A DNA stretch of 34,117 nt from Humibacillus sp. Lineage in GTDB: Bacteria > Actinomycetota > Actinomycetes > Actinomycetales > Dermatophilaceae. A program made the position numbers and the translations under genes. Position 1 is the stretch's first letter. The number at the start of each line of letters is the position of its first letter. Shown one piece after another: positions 15,292-23,721 of this stretch. The notes below the pieces were generated by a model. It did not search any database. It saw only the letters and a program-made list of their open reading frames with translations, and was not told where the DNA came from. The stretch covers positions 1 to 34,117 of the forward strand of contig JAKDLG010000039.1 in the NCBI GenBank assembly GCA_030452985.1. The letters are read 5' to 3'.

Positions 15292-15336
15292 CCACCGGCC
15301 GGTTGGGGCGCCGCGACGCCGTGGTTGGGCCGGTGG
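15292..15336 (-). promoter_or_regulatory. Long hairpin in the gcvH leader
   Basis: CCACCGGCC (15292-15300) and GGCCGGTGG (15328-15336) form a perfect 9-bp stem enclosing a 27-nt GC-rich loop that contains a further GGCG/CGCC pair. It lies 18 nt upstream of the gcvH start and 8 nt from its ribosome site, so it would be part of the 5' leader if transcription starts further upstream. It may affect translation or be a vestige of a terminator. Confidence 0.4.
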
Positions 15337-15440
15337 GAACTGAGGGGTGGGCTGTCGGTCGACTGCACCGACCAGCAGTTGGCAAGGATGCCATGACTCG
15401 AGCGCAAGTGCGTCCTCAAGCTCGATTTCCTTGTCTCGTG

Positions 15441-15466
15441 CCGCTGCGCGGCCGCTCCCGCAGCGG
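15441..15466 (-). terminator. Terminator hairpin after the pgsA-DUF881 operon
   Basis: CCGCTGCG (15441-15448) and CGCAGCGG (15459-15466) form a perfect 8-bp stem with a 10-nt loop, 20 nt past the stop of the last DUF881 gene. It would separate this operon from gcvH. Confidence 0.6.
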
Positions 15467-15486
15467 GATCGCGCCTGCCCCACCCG

Positions 15487-16326
15487 TCAGGGAACGGGTT
15501 TCGCATGGGTCATGGGCGCCGGGGTGTGCAGTGACGTGATCTTGACGGTGCTCTGCTCTGCGACGGAGGCTGATGCGCCCTTCTGTCGCACGGTCTCGAC
15601 GATGCCGCCGGGGATCGACATCGCCGACGCGAGCGTCTTTCGGTCACCGATGGCCTTGATCACCACCGGACGCGCGATGCCGACGCCGTCGACGGTCAGG
15701 GTGCCGTTGTCGTCGCCGATGAAGGTCGACGCGACGGCGCGCACGCCGCCGATGTCGATCGCCTCGGCGCCGGCGTCACGAAGCTCCTGCATGACGTCGA
15801 GGATGATCGGCCCCGTGACGGCACGGCTGGGGTCGCGGATCGTCAGTACGATCCCTGGCCCCTGGGCTCCGAGCGTGCCGGCCAGGATGCCCAGGGTGTC
15901 GACTCGCTTCTGCGCCTGTGCGATGGCTTCGCTGCTGGTGCCCACGCCGCTCTTGAGGCGGTCGCGGGTGGCTTCGAGCTCACGGACCTGCTGGTCGAGG
16001 CGCGTGGCCCGCAGCGACACGTCGTCGAGCACGCGGATGAGGTCGCTCTGGCTCAGCTGATCGAGATCGCGCTCGTTCGTCAGCTGCACCTGGGCCGCGA
16101 TGGCGCCGCCCAGGGCGATCGCGAGCACCGCGGCGAGCGCATTCGCCCGGGTGGCGCGTGGTCGCCCGACCCGCAGCAGCCGCCGCCACGCGGCGACGCC
16201 GTCGACCGAGCCGGAGCTCACTCGTTGTCGCGGCGCCTGGGCGGCCTTCGCAGCGTTGCGTCGAATGGCGGGTTCGGGCGCGTCGTTCGTCGGGTCGTTC
16301 GTCGGGCCCTGAGGTGAGAAGGTCAT
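15487..16326 (-). CDS. DUF881 family membrane-anchored protein (Rv1825-like)
   Basis: This 279-aa protein has a long charged cytoplasmic N-terminus (about 60 residues), one membrane segment (ANALAAVLAIALGGAIAAQV), a coiled-coil stretch (LTNERDLDQLSQSDLIRVL through ELEATRDRLKSG) and an extracellular DUF881 domain (LGAQGPGIVLTIRDPSR, ILDVMQELRDAGAEAIDI, VVIKAIGDRKTL). Proteins of this kind sit beside the small basic protein in many Gram-positives, and the M. tuberculosis homologue Rv1825 is associated with cell-wall/division functions. It starts 4 nt after the sbp stop, so it is in one operon. Confidence 0.9.
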   Translation of the reverse strand: MTFSPQGPTNDPTNDAPEPAIRRNAAKAAQAPRQRVSSGSVDGVAAWRRLLRVGRPRATRANALAAVLAIALGGAIAAQVQLTNERDLDQLSQSDLIRVLDDVSLRATRLDQQVRELEATRDRLKSGVGTSSEAIAQAQKRVDTLGILAGTLGAQGPGIVLTIRDPSRAVTGPIILDVMQELRDAGAEAIDIGGVRAVASTFIGDDNGTLTVDGVGIARPVVIKAIGDRKTLASAMSIPGGIVETVRQKGASASVAEQSTVKITSLHTPAPMTHAKPVP

Positions 16327-16329
16327 CGG

Positions 16330-16662
16330 CTAGGCCTTGAACAGGTGTCGCCGGATCGAGGCGACGTTGGAGAAGATCCGGATGCCGAGCACGACGACAA
16401 CACCGGTGGACAGCTGCGCTCCGACGCCGAGCTGGTCACCGAGAAAGACGATGAAGGCCGCCACGACCACGTTCGAGAGGAACGAGACCACGAAGACCTT
16501 GTCGTTGAAGATGCCGTCGAGCACGGCGCGCACGGCGCCGAAGACAGCATCCAGGGCGGCGATCACCGCGATGGGCAGGTAGGGCTGGAGCCAGACCGGC
16601 ACGGACGGGTCGAGAAGGAGGCCCAGAGCCAGGCCGACGACGAGGCCGAGAACGGGGATCAT
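16330..16662 (-). CDS. sbp: Small basic family protein (DUF1290, Sbp)
   Basis: This 110-aa integral membrane protein has about three hydrophobic segments: PVLGLVVGLALGLLL, LPIAVIAALDAVFGAVRAVL, and VVSFLSNVVVAAFIVFLG, plus LSTGVVVVLGIRIFSNVA. It matches the Sbp/DUF1290 family that is encoded near division genes in Bacillus and actinobacteria. Its ATG overlaps the stop of the upstream DUF881 gene (ATGA at 16659-16662). Its biochemical role is not established. Confidence 0.92.
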   Translation of the reverse strand: MIPVLGLVVGLALGLLLDPSVPVWLQPYLPIAVIAALDAVFGAVRAVLDGIFNDKVFVVSFLSNVVVAAFIVFLGDQLGVGAQLSTGVVVVLGIRIFSNVASIRRHLFKA

Positions 16663-17693
16663 GGTGTCTCCACTCCTGACGGGAGGGTGGTCTCGGATGG
16701 CGTCGCCGTCGACACGGAGGGCGCGCCCGCATTGCCGGGCAGGGCGCCGAGCGGCTCGGCCACCAGCAGGCGTTCGCCGGGGGCGCCGGGCACGCTCAGG
16801 CTGTCGCCGGCCGTCAGGCTCGACACGATGCCGAACTCCTTGGACAGCTGGGTCAGGTAGACACCGCCGAACGAGGGCTCGAAGCGGCTTCGCAACGTGT
16901 CGGGGTCTCCCAGCGCCGTCACCGTGTACGGCCGGGTGAGCGGACGGAAGTCGACGATGATCGCCTGCCCCGCGAACCGGATCGCCGACGTCGCCGTGAG
17001 ACGGTGGCCGTTGATGCTCACAGCCTCCGCGCCGGCCGCCCAGAGTCCGTTGACGATGACCTGCAGGTCGGCCGAGCTGACGCGCCCGGCCTCGAACCCG
17101 CTGCTCGGCCGGTTCCCGGCATCCGCGTTGCCACCCGCTGACGCGGCGTCATCGAGCGTCAGAGTGACCCCGGGGCCCGCGACCGCGACGATGCCGGCTT
17201 GTTGCTCGAGCGTGTTGATCGTGGCCGTGAGGTCGCTGCCCCCGGCCTGCGCCAGCTCGGCCGCCTCGAGGTCGTGAACCTGCCGGGTCAGCGCAACGAT
17301 GCTCGCCTCCTGGGCGGTGCCGTGAGTCTGAAGACCCTCGATGCGGCTCACCAGCTCCTCCTTCACCGACGCCGCCGCCGTCGGCTTCGGACGCAGCGAC
17401 TGGGCGGCCACCGCGAAGAGGAACCCGGTGACGATCGCCATCACCACCACGATGACGGTGCGGGTCGACGTGGCGGCGGGCAGACCGCTGGACGTGCGAC
17501 GGTCGGCAGCCTCCTGGTAGCCGGGTTCGAGCGGGCGTTCCAGCACCGTGGTGATGAGGGTCATCGAGGCGTCGGGGCGCGGCTTCGACCCGCCGGTCGG
17601 CGGCGGCTGCCGGCCGGCCGCTCCGATGCCGTCGCCACCGGCGTGTCCACCGGCACCCTCGGTGTCGCCGGGGCCGTTCAGCGGCTCGTTCAC
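16659..17693 (-). CDS. DUF881 family membrane-anchored protein (Rv1823-like)
   Basis: This 344-aa protein has a Gly/Pro-rich cytoplasmic N-terminus (about 65 residues), one membrane segment (RTVIVVVMAIVTGFLFAVAA), a short coiled-coil region (VKEELVSRIEGLQ... LTRQVHDLEAAEL) and a DUF881 domain (VAGPGVTLTLDDA, DLQVIVNGLWAAGAEAVSIN, YTVTALGDPDTL). A low-complexity Ser/Thr/Pro tail ends the protein. The GTG at 17693 is chosen because it overlaps the pgsA stop (GTGA), which implies coupling; an internal ATG (MTLITTVLERP) is an alternative. It is one of two DUF881 paralogues flanking sbp, as in Rv1823-Rv1825. Confidence 0.88.
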   Translation of the reverse strand: MNEPLNGPGDTEGAGGHAGGDGIGAAGRQPPPTGGSKPRPDASMTLITTVLERPLEPGYQEAADRRTSSGLPAATSTRTVIVVVMAIVTGFLFAVAAQSLRPKPTAAASVKEELVSRIEGLQTHGTAQEASIVALTRQVHDLEAAELAQAGGSDLTATINTLEQQAGIVAVAGPGVTLTLDDAASAGGNADAGNRPSSGFEAGRVSSADLQVIVNGLWAAGAEAVSINGHRLTATSAIRFAGQAIIVDFRPLTRPYTVTALGDPDTLRSRFEPSFGGVYLTQLSKEFGIVSSLTAGDSLSVPGAPGERLLVAEPLGALPGNAGAPSVSTATPSETTLPSGVETP

Positions 17694-18319
17694 GGAGCCG
17701 CCCGCTCCGTGCGGCGCAGCACGGCCCTGGCCTGCACCGCGTAGAGCACCACTGACAGCCAGTACAACGAGAGGCCCCACCAGGCGAACCCCCACCCGAT
17801 GGGCCGGGCGAGGTCACCGAGCCAGTCGTCGCGGTGGGCGAGCAGCAGCATCGGGAAGGCGTACAGCAGATTGAAGGTGGCGGCCTTACCCACGAAGTGC
17901 ACGGGCAGACCGGTCTGCCCGCGCTGTCGCAGGTAGAGCAACATGACCGCCATCACGGCCTCACGGGCCAGCAGAGCGACCACCAGCCAGATCGGGACGA
18001 TGTCGCGCCAGGCCAGACCGAGCAGCGTCGTCAGGATGTAGAGGCGGTCGGCGATCGGGTCGAGGAAGGCACCGACGCGCGACTCCATGTTGAAAGCTCG
18101 GGCGATCTTGCCGTCGAGGTAGTCGGTGACCCCCGACAGCATGAGGATCACCAACGCCAGCAGGTCGCGCTCGTCGATGAGGGCCCAGAGGAAGACGGGC
18201 ACCCCGAGCAGTCGGAGGGTCGAGAGCGCATTGGGCAGGGTGAAGACCCGATCCGACGTGCGCGCCGACTCGGCGCGCCCGGTCTCGTCCCCATCCACGG
18301 GCCCGAGCCTAACCTTCAC
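17690..18319 (-). CDS. CDP-alcohol phosphatidyltransferase family protein (PgsA-like, Rv1822 homologue)
   Basis: This 209-aa multi-pass membrane enzyme has the full CDP-alcohol phosphotransferase motif D-x2-DG-x2-AR-x8-G-x3-D-x3-D at residues 66-91 (DYLDGKIAR... GAFLDPIAD). It should transfer a phosphatidyl group from CDP-diacylglycerol to an alcohol such as glycerol 3-phosphate; cardiolipin synthase activity is also possible in this family. The GTG at 18319 is the longest start; a GTG at 18298 (VDGDETG) is equally plausible, and neither has a strong ribosome site. It is the first gene of the operon with DUF881-sbp-DUF881, linked by 4-nt overlaps or short gaps. Confidence 0.88.
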   Translation of the reverse strand: MKVRLGPVDGDETGRAESARTSDRVFTLPNALSTLRLLGVPVFLWALIDERDLLALVILMLSGVTDYLDGKIARAFNMESRVGAFLDPIADRLYILTTLLGLAWRDIVPIWLVVALLAREAVMAVMLLYLRQRGQTGLPVHFVGKAATFNLLYAFPMLLLAHRDDWLGDLARPIGWGFAWWGLSLYWLSVVLYAVQARAVLRRTERAAP

Positions 18320-18502
18320 CCGAGGTCAGGAGCTCATCGGCGAGCCGGGCGACGCCTCGGCGTGAGCCGAGCCGGCGATTGAGTCGTCTGACCGATGCCG
18401 GTCGCTGCCGACCCGGCGCACGATGGGCGAGCAGGTGTCACCACCGGCGATCCGCCCTCGATCGCCGAAGGAAACCAAAGACAACCAGATCGGGAGCCTC
18501 TC

Positions 18503-19303
18503 ATGGCCGAAAACCGCCTTCCCGTCGTCTTCGTCCACGGCCTCTGGCTGCACGCCACGTCGTGACAGCCCTGGGCCGACCTGTTCACGGAGCACGGCTA
18601 CGAGACTCACCTGGCGGACTGGCCCGGCGAGCGGCCCACGGTGGCGGAGACGCGGGAGCACGGTGACGACATGGCCGACCGCGGCATCGACGACGTCTTC
18701 GCCCATCTCGTCAAGCTCATCAAGGGCCTCGACCAGCCGCCAGTGCTGATCGGCCACTCCTTCGGGGGCATGCTCGTCGAGAAGCTGCTCGGGGAGAACC
18801 ACGGCGCAGGTGGGATCGCCATCGACGCTGCCCAGATCAAGGGCGTGCTACCACTGCCGCTGTCGTCGCTGCGTGCCACTCTTCCCGTCTTCAAGAACCC
18901 CGCCAACCGGCACCGGGTCGTGTCGCTCACCGCCGACCAGTTCGCCTTCGCGTTCGGCAACGCCCTGACGCGTGACGAGTCGCACCAGCTGCACGACGCG
19001 TGGACGATCCCGTCACCGGGTCGGCCGCTCTTCGAGGCGGCCGCCGCGAACTTCTCGCTGCACTCACCGGCGAAGGTCGCCACCGACAACCCCGACCGGG
19101 GCCCGCTGCTGCTCATCATGGGCGGGGAGGATCACACGGTTCCCGAGGCCATCACCACCTCGACCCTCAAGCAGTACCGCGGCTCCCCCGCCGTCACCGA
19201 CCTCGTCGAGTTCGCGGGACGCGGCCACTCCCTGACGGTCGACAGCGGCTGGCGGCTCGTGGCCGAGTCGTGCCTGTCGTGGTTGGACGCCCAAGAGCTC
19301 TGA
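18503..19303 (+). pseudogene. Alpha/beta hydrolase gene interrupted by an in-frame TGA
   Basis: An ATG at 18503 with GGGAG 7 nt upstream opens a frame that runs to 19303 (266 codons), but codon 21 (18563-18565) is TGA. The residues around it, HGLWLHATS-stop-QPWADLF, match a common actinobacterial alpha/beta hydrolase in which this position is Trp, so TGG to TGA is the likely change. Past the stop all features are intact: the nucleophile elbow LIGHSFGG (Ser 86), IKGVLPLPLSSLR, FEAAAANF, the acid region MGGEDHTVPEA and the catalytic His in GRGHSLTVDSGW. A shorter product from a later start would lose the oxyanion-hole HG. The remainder shows no decay, so the lesion is recent, a sequencing error, or subject to readthrough. 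Confidence 0.85.
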
Positions 19304-19339
19304 CCCGGCCGGCGTGACGTTCGCGACCACTCGGCATCC

Positions 19340-22120
19340 TCAGGTCGTGGCGTGGTCGAGTGCGTCACGCAGCTGGCTTCTCGAGCTCACCCCGAGCTTC
19401 GGGAAGAGCCGGTAGAGGTGCGAGCCGACGGTGCGGTGCGACAGGAAGAGCCGCCCGGCGATGTCACGGTTGGACAGCCCCTCGGCGGCCAGTCGCGCGA
19501 TCTGCAGCTCCTGCGGCGAGAGCGTCTCCCACGGCCGGCCTCGAGGTTCGGCGCTCGTCTCCCCCGTGGCTCGAAGCTCGTTGCGGGCGCGCAGGGCCCA
19601 CGGCGCGAGCCCGAGTGCGTCGCAGCTGTCCCGCGCGGCGCGCAACGGCGCACGGGCATCAGCGATCCGCCGTTGCCGGCGCAGCCACCGGCCGTGCTCG
19701 AGGAGCAGCCGCGCCCGGTACCACGGCCAGTGCGAGAGCGGCGACCCGAGCGCCTCGCGGAAGGCATCGTCGGCGTGGGCATCGTCGGCCAGAAGCGGGG
19801 CTGCGTAGCGGAAGGCCAGCTCGCTCCACGGTGAGGCCGTGACCCCGGGGCGGGCCTGGAGGGTCTCGAGAAGCTCTCGGTCCTCGGTAGAGCGACCACA
19901 CCGGGCGCCGGCCTCCACAAGGTCACCCAGCCCCCACACGCCCTGCACAGGGTGGAAGGACGGGTCGGCAGCATCGAACAGGCGACGAAGGTGGGCGTGG
20001 GCCTCGTCGTGGAGACCACGGCCGATGGCGCTGACTCCGCGCACGTACTGGATGCCGCTCAGCACCGGGTTCGCGCGCAGCGGGAGGGCGAGCCGCTCGG
20101 CCTGTTCGGTCAGCCGCTGCTCGCTCTCAGCGTCACCGCGTAGCCCGGCGATCATGGCCTGCCCCGTCATCGCGGCCGCGCGCCACAGCGGTTGCCGGCT
20201 CTCGTCGGACAGGCGGACCGCCTCGTCGAGGGCCGGTACGGCGGTCTGCCAGTCGCCCAGGGCGATGGCCGTCCACGAGTGCACGGTGAGCACGCGTGGC
20301 AGTGCCGTCAGGTGGCCGCGGGCCCGGAGGGCGTCGACGACGCGGGCCTGTAGGGCCGACACACCGGCGTCCGCACCGACGAGGAACACCGAGACAGCGA
20401 GCTCTGCGGATGCCGGGTCGAGCTCGTCGGGGGGCAGGCGCCGCACCCGGTCGACGATCATCGGGCCGTGCCGGCTGGGGTCGGCGTAGCCGACGATCGA
20501 GAGACGGCGAGCGTCGTCACGAGGCAGCGGCAACGACTCGGCCACGGCGACCAGCTCGTCACGTGCCCGTTGGCCGGGATCACTCGACCAGGCGTGACTG
20601 GCAGCGGCCAGCAGCACACGCACCGCGAGGTCGGTGGCCCCGTCGGCGATCAGACGCACGGCGAGGGCGGACAGGGAATGGATGCGCCCGGGGTCTCCGG
20701 GGGTCGGAGGTTGGAGGGTGTCACGCATGAGGGCAACGCGAGCCTCGGCTCGAAGGCCGTCGACCAGCGGTTCGGCCCGAGCGAGCAGCTCTGCGGCTCT
20801 CACCGACTCGTCGAGATCCACCCGCAGCTCGGCGGCGTGGAGCAGCCGGTCGCCCTCGCGTCTTCGGTCGGGGCTGAGGGCGGCCGCCCGCTCCCACGTG
20901 GTCGCGCTCAGTGCCCTGGAGCCGTGCAGGTCGGTAGACCGGGCCAGCGCCTCCAGCTGGGCCGCCACCGCCTCGTCGGGTCGCCCGGCCGCCGAGGCCA
21001 GGTGCCAGACCTGCCGTTCGGGCGCAGTGGCGAGCACCGCCCCCAGGGCCGCGTGAGCCTGCCGTCGTGCGTCGGCGTCGGAGGACTGGTAGATCGCCGA
21101 GCGCACGAGGGGGTGGTGGAACCGCACCTGCGTGCCGCGCATGTCAACCAGTCCCGCCGCGACGGCAGGTGAGAAGACCGCTGACGTCACGATCTCGTCG
21201 GGCGCCTGGCGCGCCGTAGCGGCAACGATCTCGTCGAGGTCGAGCCCGTCAGACGCCGCGGCCGTGACGAGTGCCGTTCGGGTGATGGCCGTCAAGTCAG
21301 GAAGGCGGGCCGCGAAGCTGCGTTCGAGCCGAGCCGTGAGCGGCGGTTCGCTCATCGAGCTCGTGGCCCAGCGGGTCGACCGCGCGTCGGCGTTGCCGGC
21401 TCTGCCGTCGCCCTCACTGACACCCCCGGGTAGCTCGACGAGAGCAAGTGGGTTGCCGGCGGCAGTATCGAGCACGCGGCGGCGAACGGTGTCGACGAGG
21501 TGCGGATGCCGTTGGGCGAGCACCGCGGCCGCAGCTTCGACGTCGAGCGGCTGCAGCTGGATTCGCGGTAGCCCCAGCTCGGAGAGCGGCGAGGCGTAGC
21601 CGTCTCGAAGGCTGACGAGCTGGACGATCTGGTCGGCCTCGATGCGACGCGCCACGAACGAGAGCACGTGGACGGTGGCGCTGTCTATCCACTGCGCATC
21701 GTCGACGACGACGAGCAAGGGCGCCTCGGCCGCGACCTCTGTCAACAGCTCGAGAACGGCCAGAGCGACGAGGTACGGTTCTGCCGGTTGACCGCTCACC
21801 TGACCGAACACCGTTCGGAGCACCGAGCGCTGAGCGGGCCACAGCTGCTCGATGCGGGTCTTGACCGGATGGAGCAGCTGGTGCAGACCCGCGAACGGAA
21901 GCATGGTCTCCGACTGCACGCCCGTGGCCGACGCGGTCAGCATGCCCTGGTCGAGCGCCTGCTCCCACGCGTGCCGCAACAACGACGTCTTGCCGATGCC
22001 GGCCGGGCCGGTGACCAGCGCCGCCGTTCCCGCCTCGCCGACGCCGCGCAGCCAGGCCGCGATCGGAAAGAGGTCGGTGTCGCGTCCGAACAGCAGCTCA
22101 TCCGGCTCGAGTCTGTGCAT
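19340..22120 (-). CDS. LAL-type LuxR family regulator with AAA/NACHT-like ATPase
   Basis: This 926-aa regulator has an N-terminal ATPase domain with Walker A GPAGIGKTS at residues 38-46 and Walker B LLVVVDDAQW near 140. A long helical TPR-like middle is rich in Ala and Leu, and the C-terminal LuxR helix-turn-helix is LSPQELQIARLAAEGLSNRD, FLSHRTVGSHLYRLFPKLGV. LAL proteins (MalT-like) are usually pathway activators that respond to a bound ligand. ATG 22120 is chosen over GTG 22126 because GGAGG is 7 nt before it. The gene converges on the broken alpha/beta hydrolase 36 bp away; no target operon is evident. Confidence 0.9.
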   Translation of the reverse strand: MHRLEPDELLFGRDTDLFPIAAWLRGVGEAGTAALVTGPAGIGKTSLLRHAWEQALDQGMLTASATGVQSETMLPFAGLHQLLHPVKTRIEQLWPAQRSVLRTVFGQVSGQPAEPYLVALAVLELLTEVAAEAPLLVVVDDAQWIDSATVHVLSFVARRIEADQIVQLVSLRDGYASPLSELGLPRIQLQPLDVEAAAAVLAQRHPHLVDTVRRRVLDTAAGNPLALVELPGGVSEGDGRAGNADARSTRWATSSMSEPPLTARLERSFAARLPDLTAITRTALVTAAASDGLDLDEIVAATARQAPDEIVTSAVFSPAVAAGLVDMRGTQVRFHHPLVRSAIYQSSDADARRQAHAALGAVLATAPERQVWHLASAAGRPDEAVAAQLEALARSTDLHGSRALSATTWERAAALSPDRRREGDRLLHAAELRVDLDESVRAAELLARAEPLVDGLRAEARVALMRDTLQPPTPGDPGRIHSLSALAVRLIADGATDLAVRVLLAAASHAWSSDPGQRARDELVAVAESLPLPRDDARRLSIVGYADPSRHGPMIVDRVRRLPPDELDPASAELAVSVFLVGADAGVSALQARVVDALRARGHLTALPRVLTVHSWTAIALGDWQTAVPALDEAVRLSDESRQPLWRAAAMTGQAMIAGLRGDAESEQRLTEQAERLALPLRANPVLSGIQYVRGVSAIGRGLHDEAHAHLRRLFDAADPSFHPVQGVWGLGDLVEAGARCGRSTEDRELLETLQARPGVTASPWSELAFRYAAPLLADDAHADDAFREALGSPLSHWPWYRARLLLEHGRWLRRQRRIADARAPLRAARDSCDALGLAPWALRARNELRATGETSAEPRGRPWETLSPQELQIARLAAEGLSNRDIAGRLFLSHRTVGSHLYRLFPKLGVSSRSQLRDALDHATT

Positions 22121-22388
22121 CAACACACCTCCGACGATGACCAGCGCGGATGATCGCTCGTTCAGGCCCCTCTTTCGATGCTAAAGCGCCGGCGGTGACG
22201 GCGTACCGACTGCGACCAGCCAGGCCCCGCCGCTGCCCAGCCGGGGCCCAACCGCCAGAACGGTGACTTTGCCGGTGGTGCAGTCATCCGACCGATACCG
22301 TGTGAAGGTGTAGCGGGCCTACCGTCGGCAGGAGCCGTCCCGCCCGAGTCGAGGCGGCGACATCCAGTTCAGCCACCGAGGAGAAACC

Positions 22389-22643
22389 ATGAACCGCGTT
22401 CCCGATTCCGAGCTCACCATGGTTCCCGGGGGAACCCTCATCACCGCGACCCCCGAAGAGGGTCGGGCGCTGGCGTTCGCCATCGCCCGGCACACGATCC
22501 ACAACATCCAGCCCGACCTCGACGTTCTGGGCGGTGGACGCCCCAACTACGCCACCACGCCCGACAGCCTGATCGCGGCTGGGCACGTGGTGGCCGTCGA
22601 GTTCCAGACGATCGCGGCGGCGAACCACTACTGGCGTTCGTGA
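22389..22643 (+). CDS. Hypothetical protein, 84 aa
   Basis: I do not recognise this protein. It has a good ribosome site (GAGGAG, 5 nt before ATG 22389) and actinobacterial codon use. It is soluble, with no signal peptide or membrane segment. A predicted helix (EEGRALAFAIARHTIHNI) is followed by a Gly/Pro turn (GGGRPNYATTPDSLIAAG) and a strand-like end (HVVAVEFQTIAAANHYW). The 268-bp region upstream, shared with the divergent LAL regulator, holds no other gene and should contain both promoters; no clear hexamers were seen. Confidence 0.65.
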   Translation: MNRVPDSELTMVPGGTLITATPEEGRALAFAIARHTIHNIQPDLDVLGGGRPNYATTPDSLIAAGHVVAVEFQTIAAANHYWRS

Positions 22644-22719
22644 CGTAGACCGTCGTGGCCGCTCGTGGTGACACCTCGCGCAGCTTCGGTAGACCGTTTG
22701 TCGTCAGGAGGAGCGTGCC

Positions 22720-23073
22720 GTGAACTTCGACGAGCTGGTCCAGGTCGCCGGTGAGGTGATCGAAGCCGCCGGGGTGCTCGTCGTGCTCGTCGGCAGCATC
22801 ATCGTGGCCGTGCAGGCCCTCACCCGGCTGATGCGACACGAGCCGGAGGTCTACGTCGGCTTCCGCAGGGGGCTCGGCCGCTCGATCCTGCTCGGTCTGG
22901 AGCTGCTCGTGGCCGCCGACATCGTGCGAACCGTCGCCACCGACCCCACCCTGTCCAGCGTCGCAGTGCTCGCCGCCATCGTGCTCATTCGCACCTTCCT
23001 CAGCTTCACGCTCGAGCTCGAGGTGTCGGGTAGGTGGCCCTGGCAGCCGCGGCCCGAGGGCACCGTTCGCTGA
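22720..23073 (+). CDS. DUF1622 family membrane protein
   Basis: This 117-aa protein has three hydrophobic segments: VIEAAGVLVVLVGSIIVAVQAL (about 12-33), ILLGLELLVAADIVRTVA (52-69) and VAVLAAIVLIRTFLSFTLELEV (79-100). The FRRGLGRSILLGLE and IRTFLSFTLELE blocks fit the DUF1622 family, whose function is unknown. It starts at GTG 22720 behind AGGAGGAG. It follows the 84-aa gene after 76 bp in the same direction and could share its transcript. Confidence 0.85.
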   Translation: MNFDELVQVAGEVIEAAGVLVVLVGSIIVAVQALTRLMRHEPEVYVGFRRGLGRSILLGLELLVAADIVRTVATDPTLSSVAVLAAIVLIRTFLSFTLELEVSGRWPWQPRPEGTVR

Positions 23074-23099
23074 GTTCTGGGTTCCGCTCGGGGCTCAGG

Positions 23100-23564
23100 T
23101 CAGGGCTGGACGTCGACCACGGTCGCCTCGACCGTCACCTCGGTCTTGAGCGAGTTGGCGATGAAGCACCCCTCGTGCCCCTCGTGCACCCGCCGGGCCA
23201 CGAGCTCGTGGTCGGTGCCGGCCGCGACCTGAATCGTCGGCGTGAGGCGGATGGTCTCGATGCTCATCGGACCCTCGCCATCGCTCATGGTGCCGACAGC
23301 CGCATCCTCGTAGTGCACCACGTCGACGTGGTCACGGGTGGCCACGGCCAGGAAGGCCAGCAGCTGGCACGAGCTGGCCGCCATGACGAGCAGCTGCTCG
23401 GGGTTGAGGAGGTCGCCGTCACCGCGAAAGCGCGGGTCCGCACTCAGCTCGACCGGCGCTGTCGCCGGCGGGGCGGTGGCCCGGTGGGTACGGGTGTAGG
23501 CCCGCAGGCCCTCGCCGGTGGAGCCGCTCCAGAGCAGCGTGGTCGTGTAGATGTGATCGCTCAT
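23100..23564 (-). CDS. OsmC family peroxiredoxin
   Basis: This 154-aa OsmC/Ohr-like protein would reduce organic peroxides by paired active-site cysteines: Cys 66 in MAASSCQLLAFLAVA and Cys 133 in HEGCFIANS. The layout, with ELSADPRFRGDGDLLNPEQLL before the first Cys and IANSLKTEVTVEATVV at the end, fits the OsmC subfamily rather than Ohr. The ATG at 23564 gives the family start MSDHIYTTTLLWSG; the frame is open 12 codons further upstream without a better signal. It converges on the DUF1622 gene. Confidence 0.88.
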   Translation of the reverse strand: MSDHIYTTTLLWSGSTGEGLRAYTRTHRATAPPATAPVELSADPRFRGDGDLLNPEQLLVMAASSCQLLAFLAVATRDHVDVVHYEDAAVGTMSDGEGPMSIETIRLTPTIQVAAGTDHELVARRVHEGHEGCFIANSLKTEVTVEATVVDVQP

Positions 23565-23627
23565 GTGGCCACCGTGACAGATCGCCGTTCGGCCGCGCAT
23601 CCGTCACTCGACTGATGCGGCGGACGA

Positions 23628-23674
23628 GACGGGTAGAGCGAACCCGTCGGGGAGCAGCGTCTGAGTGCGCTGCT
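23628..23674 (-). terminator. Two tandem hairpins downstream of the lipoprotein gene
   Basis: GACGGG/CCCGTC (23628-23633 with 23643-23648, 9-nt loop) and AGCAGCG/CGCTGCT (23653-23659 with 23668-23674, 8-nt loop) lie back to back about 50 nt past the lipoprotein stop. They probably end the transcript of the secreted-protein operon before the OsmC gene. Confidence 0.5.
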
Positions 23675-23721
23675 GCGCGCGTCGATGGCGCAGTGGTTCG
23701 GTAGAGCCGAGGATCTGCCGG

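Noticed and set aside
18563-18565. TGA read as selenocysteine
   Set aside because: The family has Trp here, the position is not catalytic, and no selenocysteine-type context is evident; a TGG to TGA change is simpler.
23565-23721. Possible tRNA or small gene in the gap between the OsmC and lipoprotein genes
   Set aside because: No T-loop or anticodon-arm pattern and no reading frame with a ribosome site; only two hairpins are supported.
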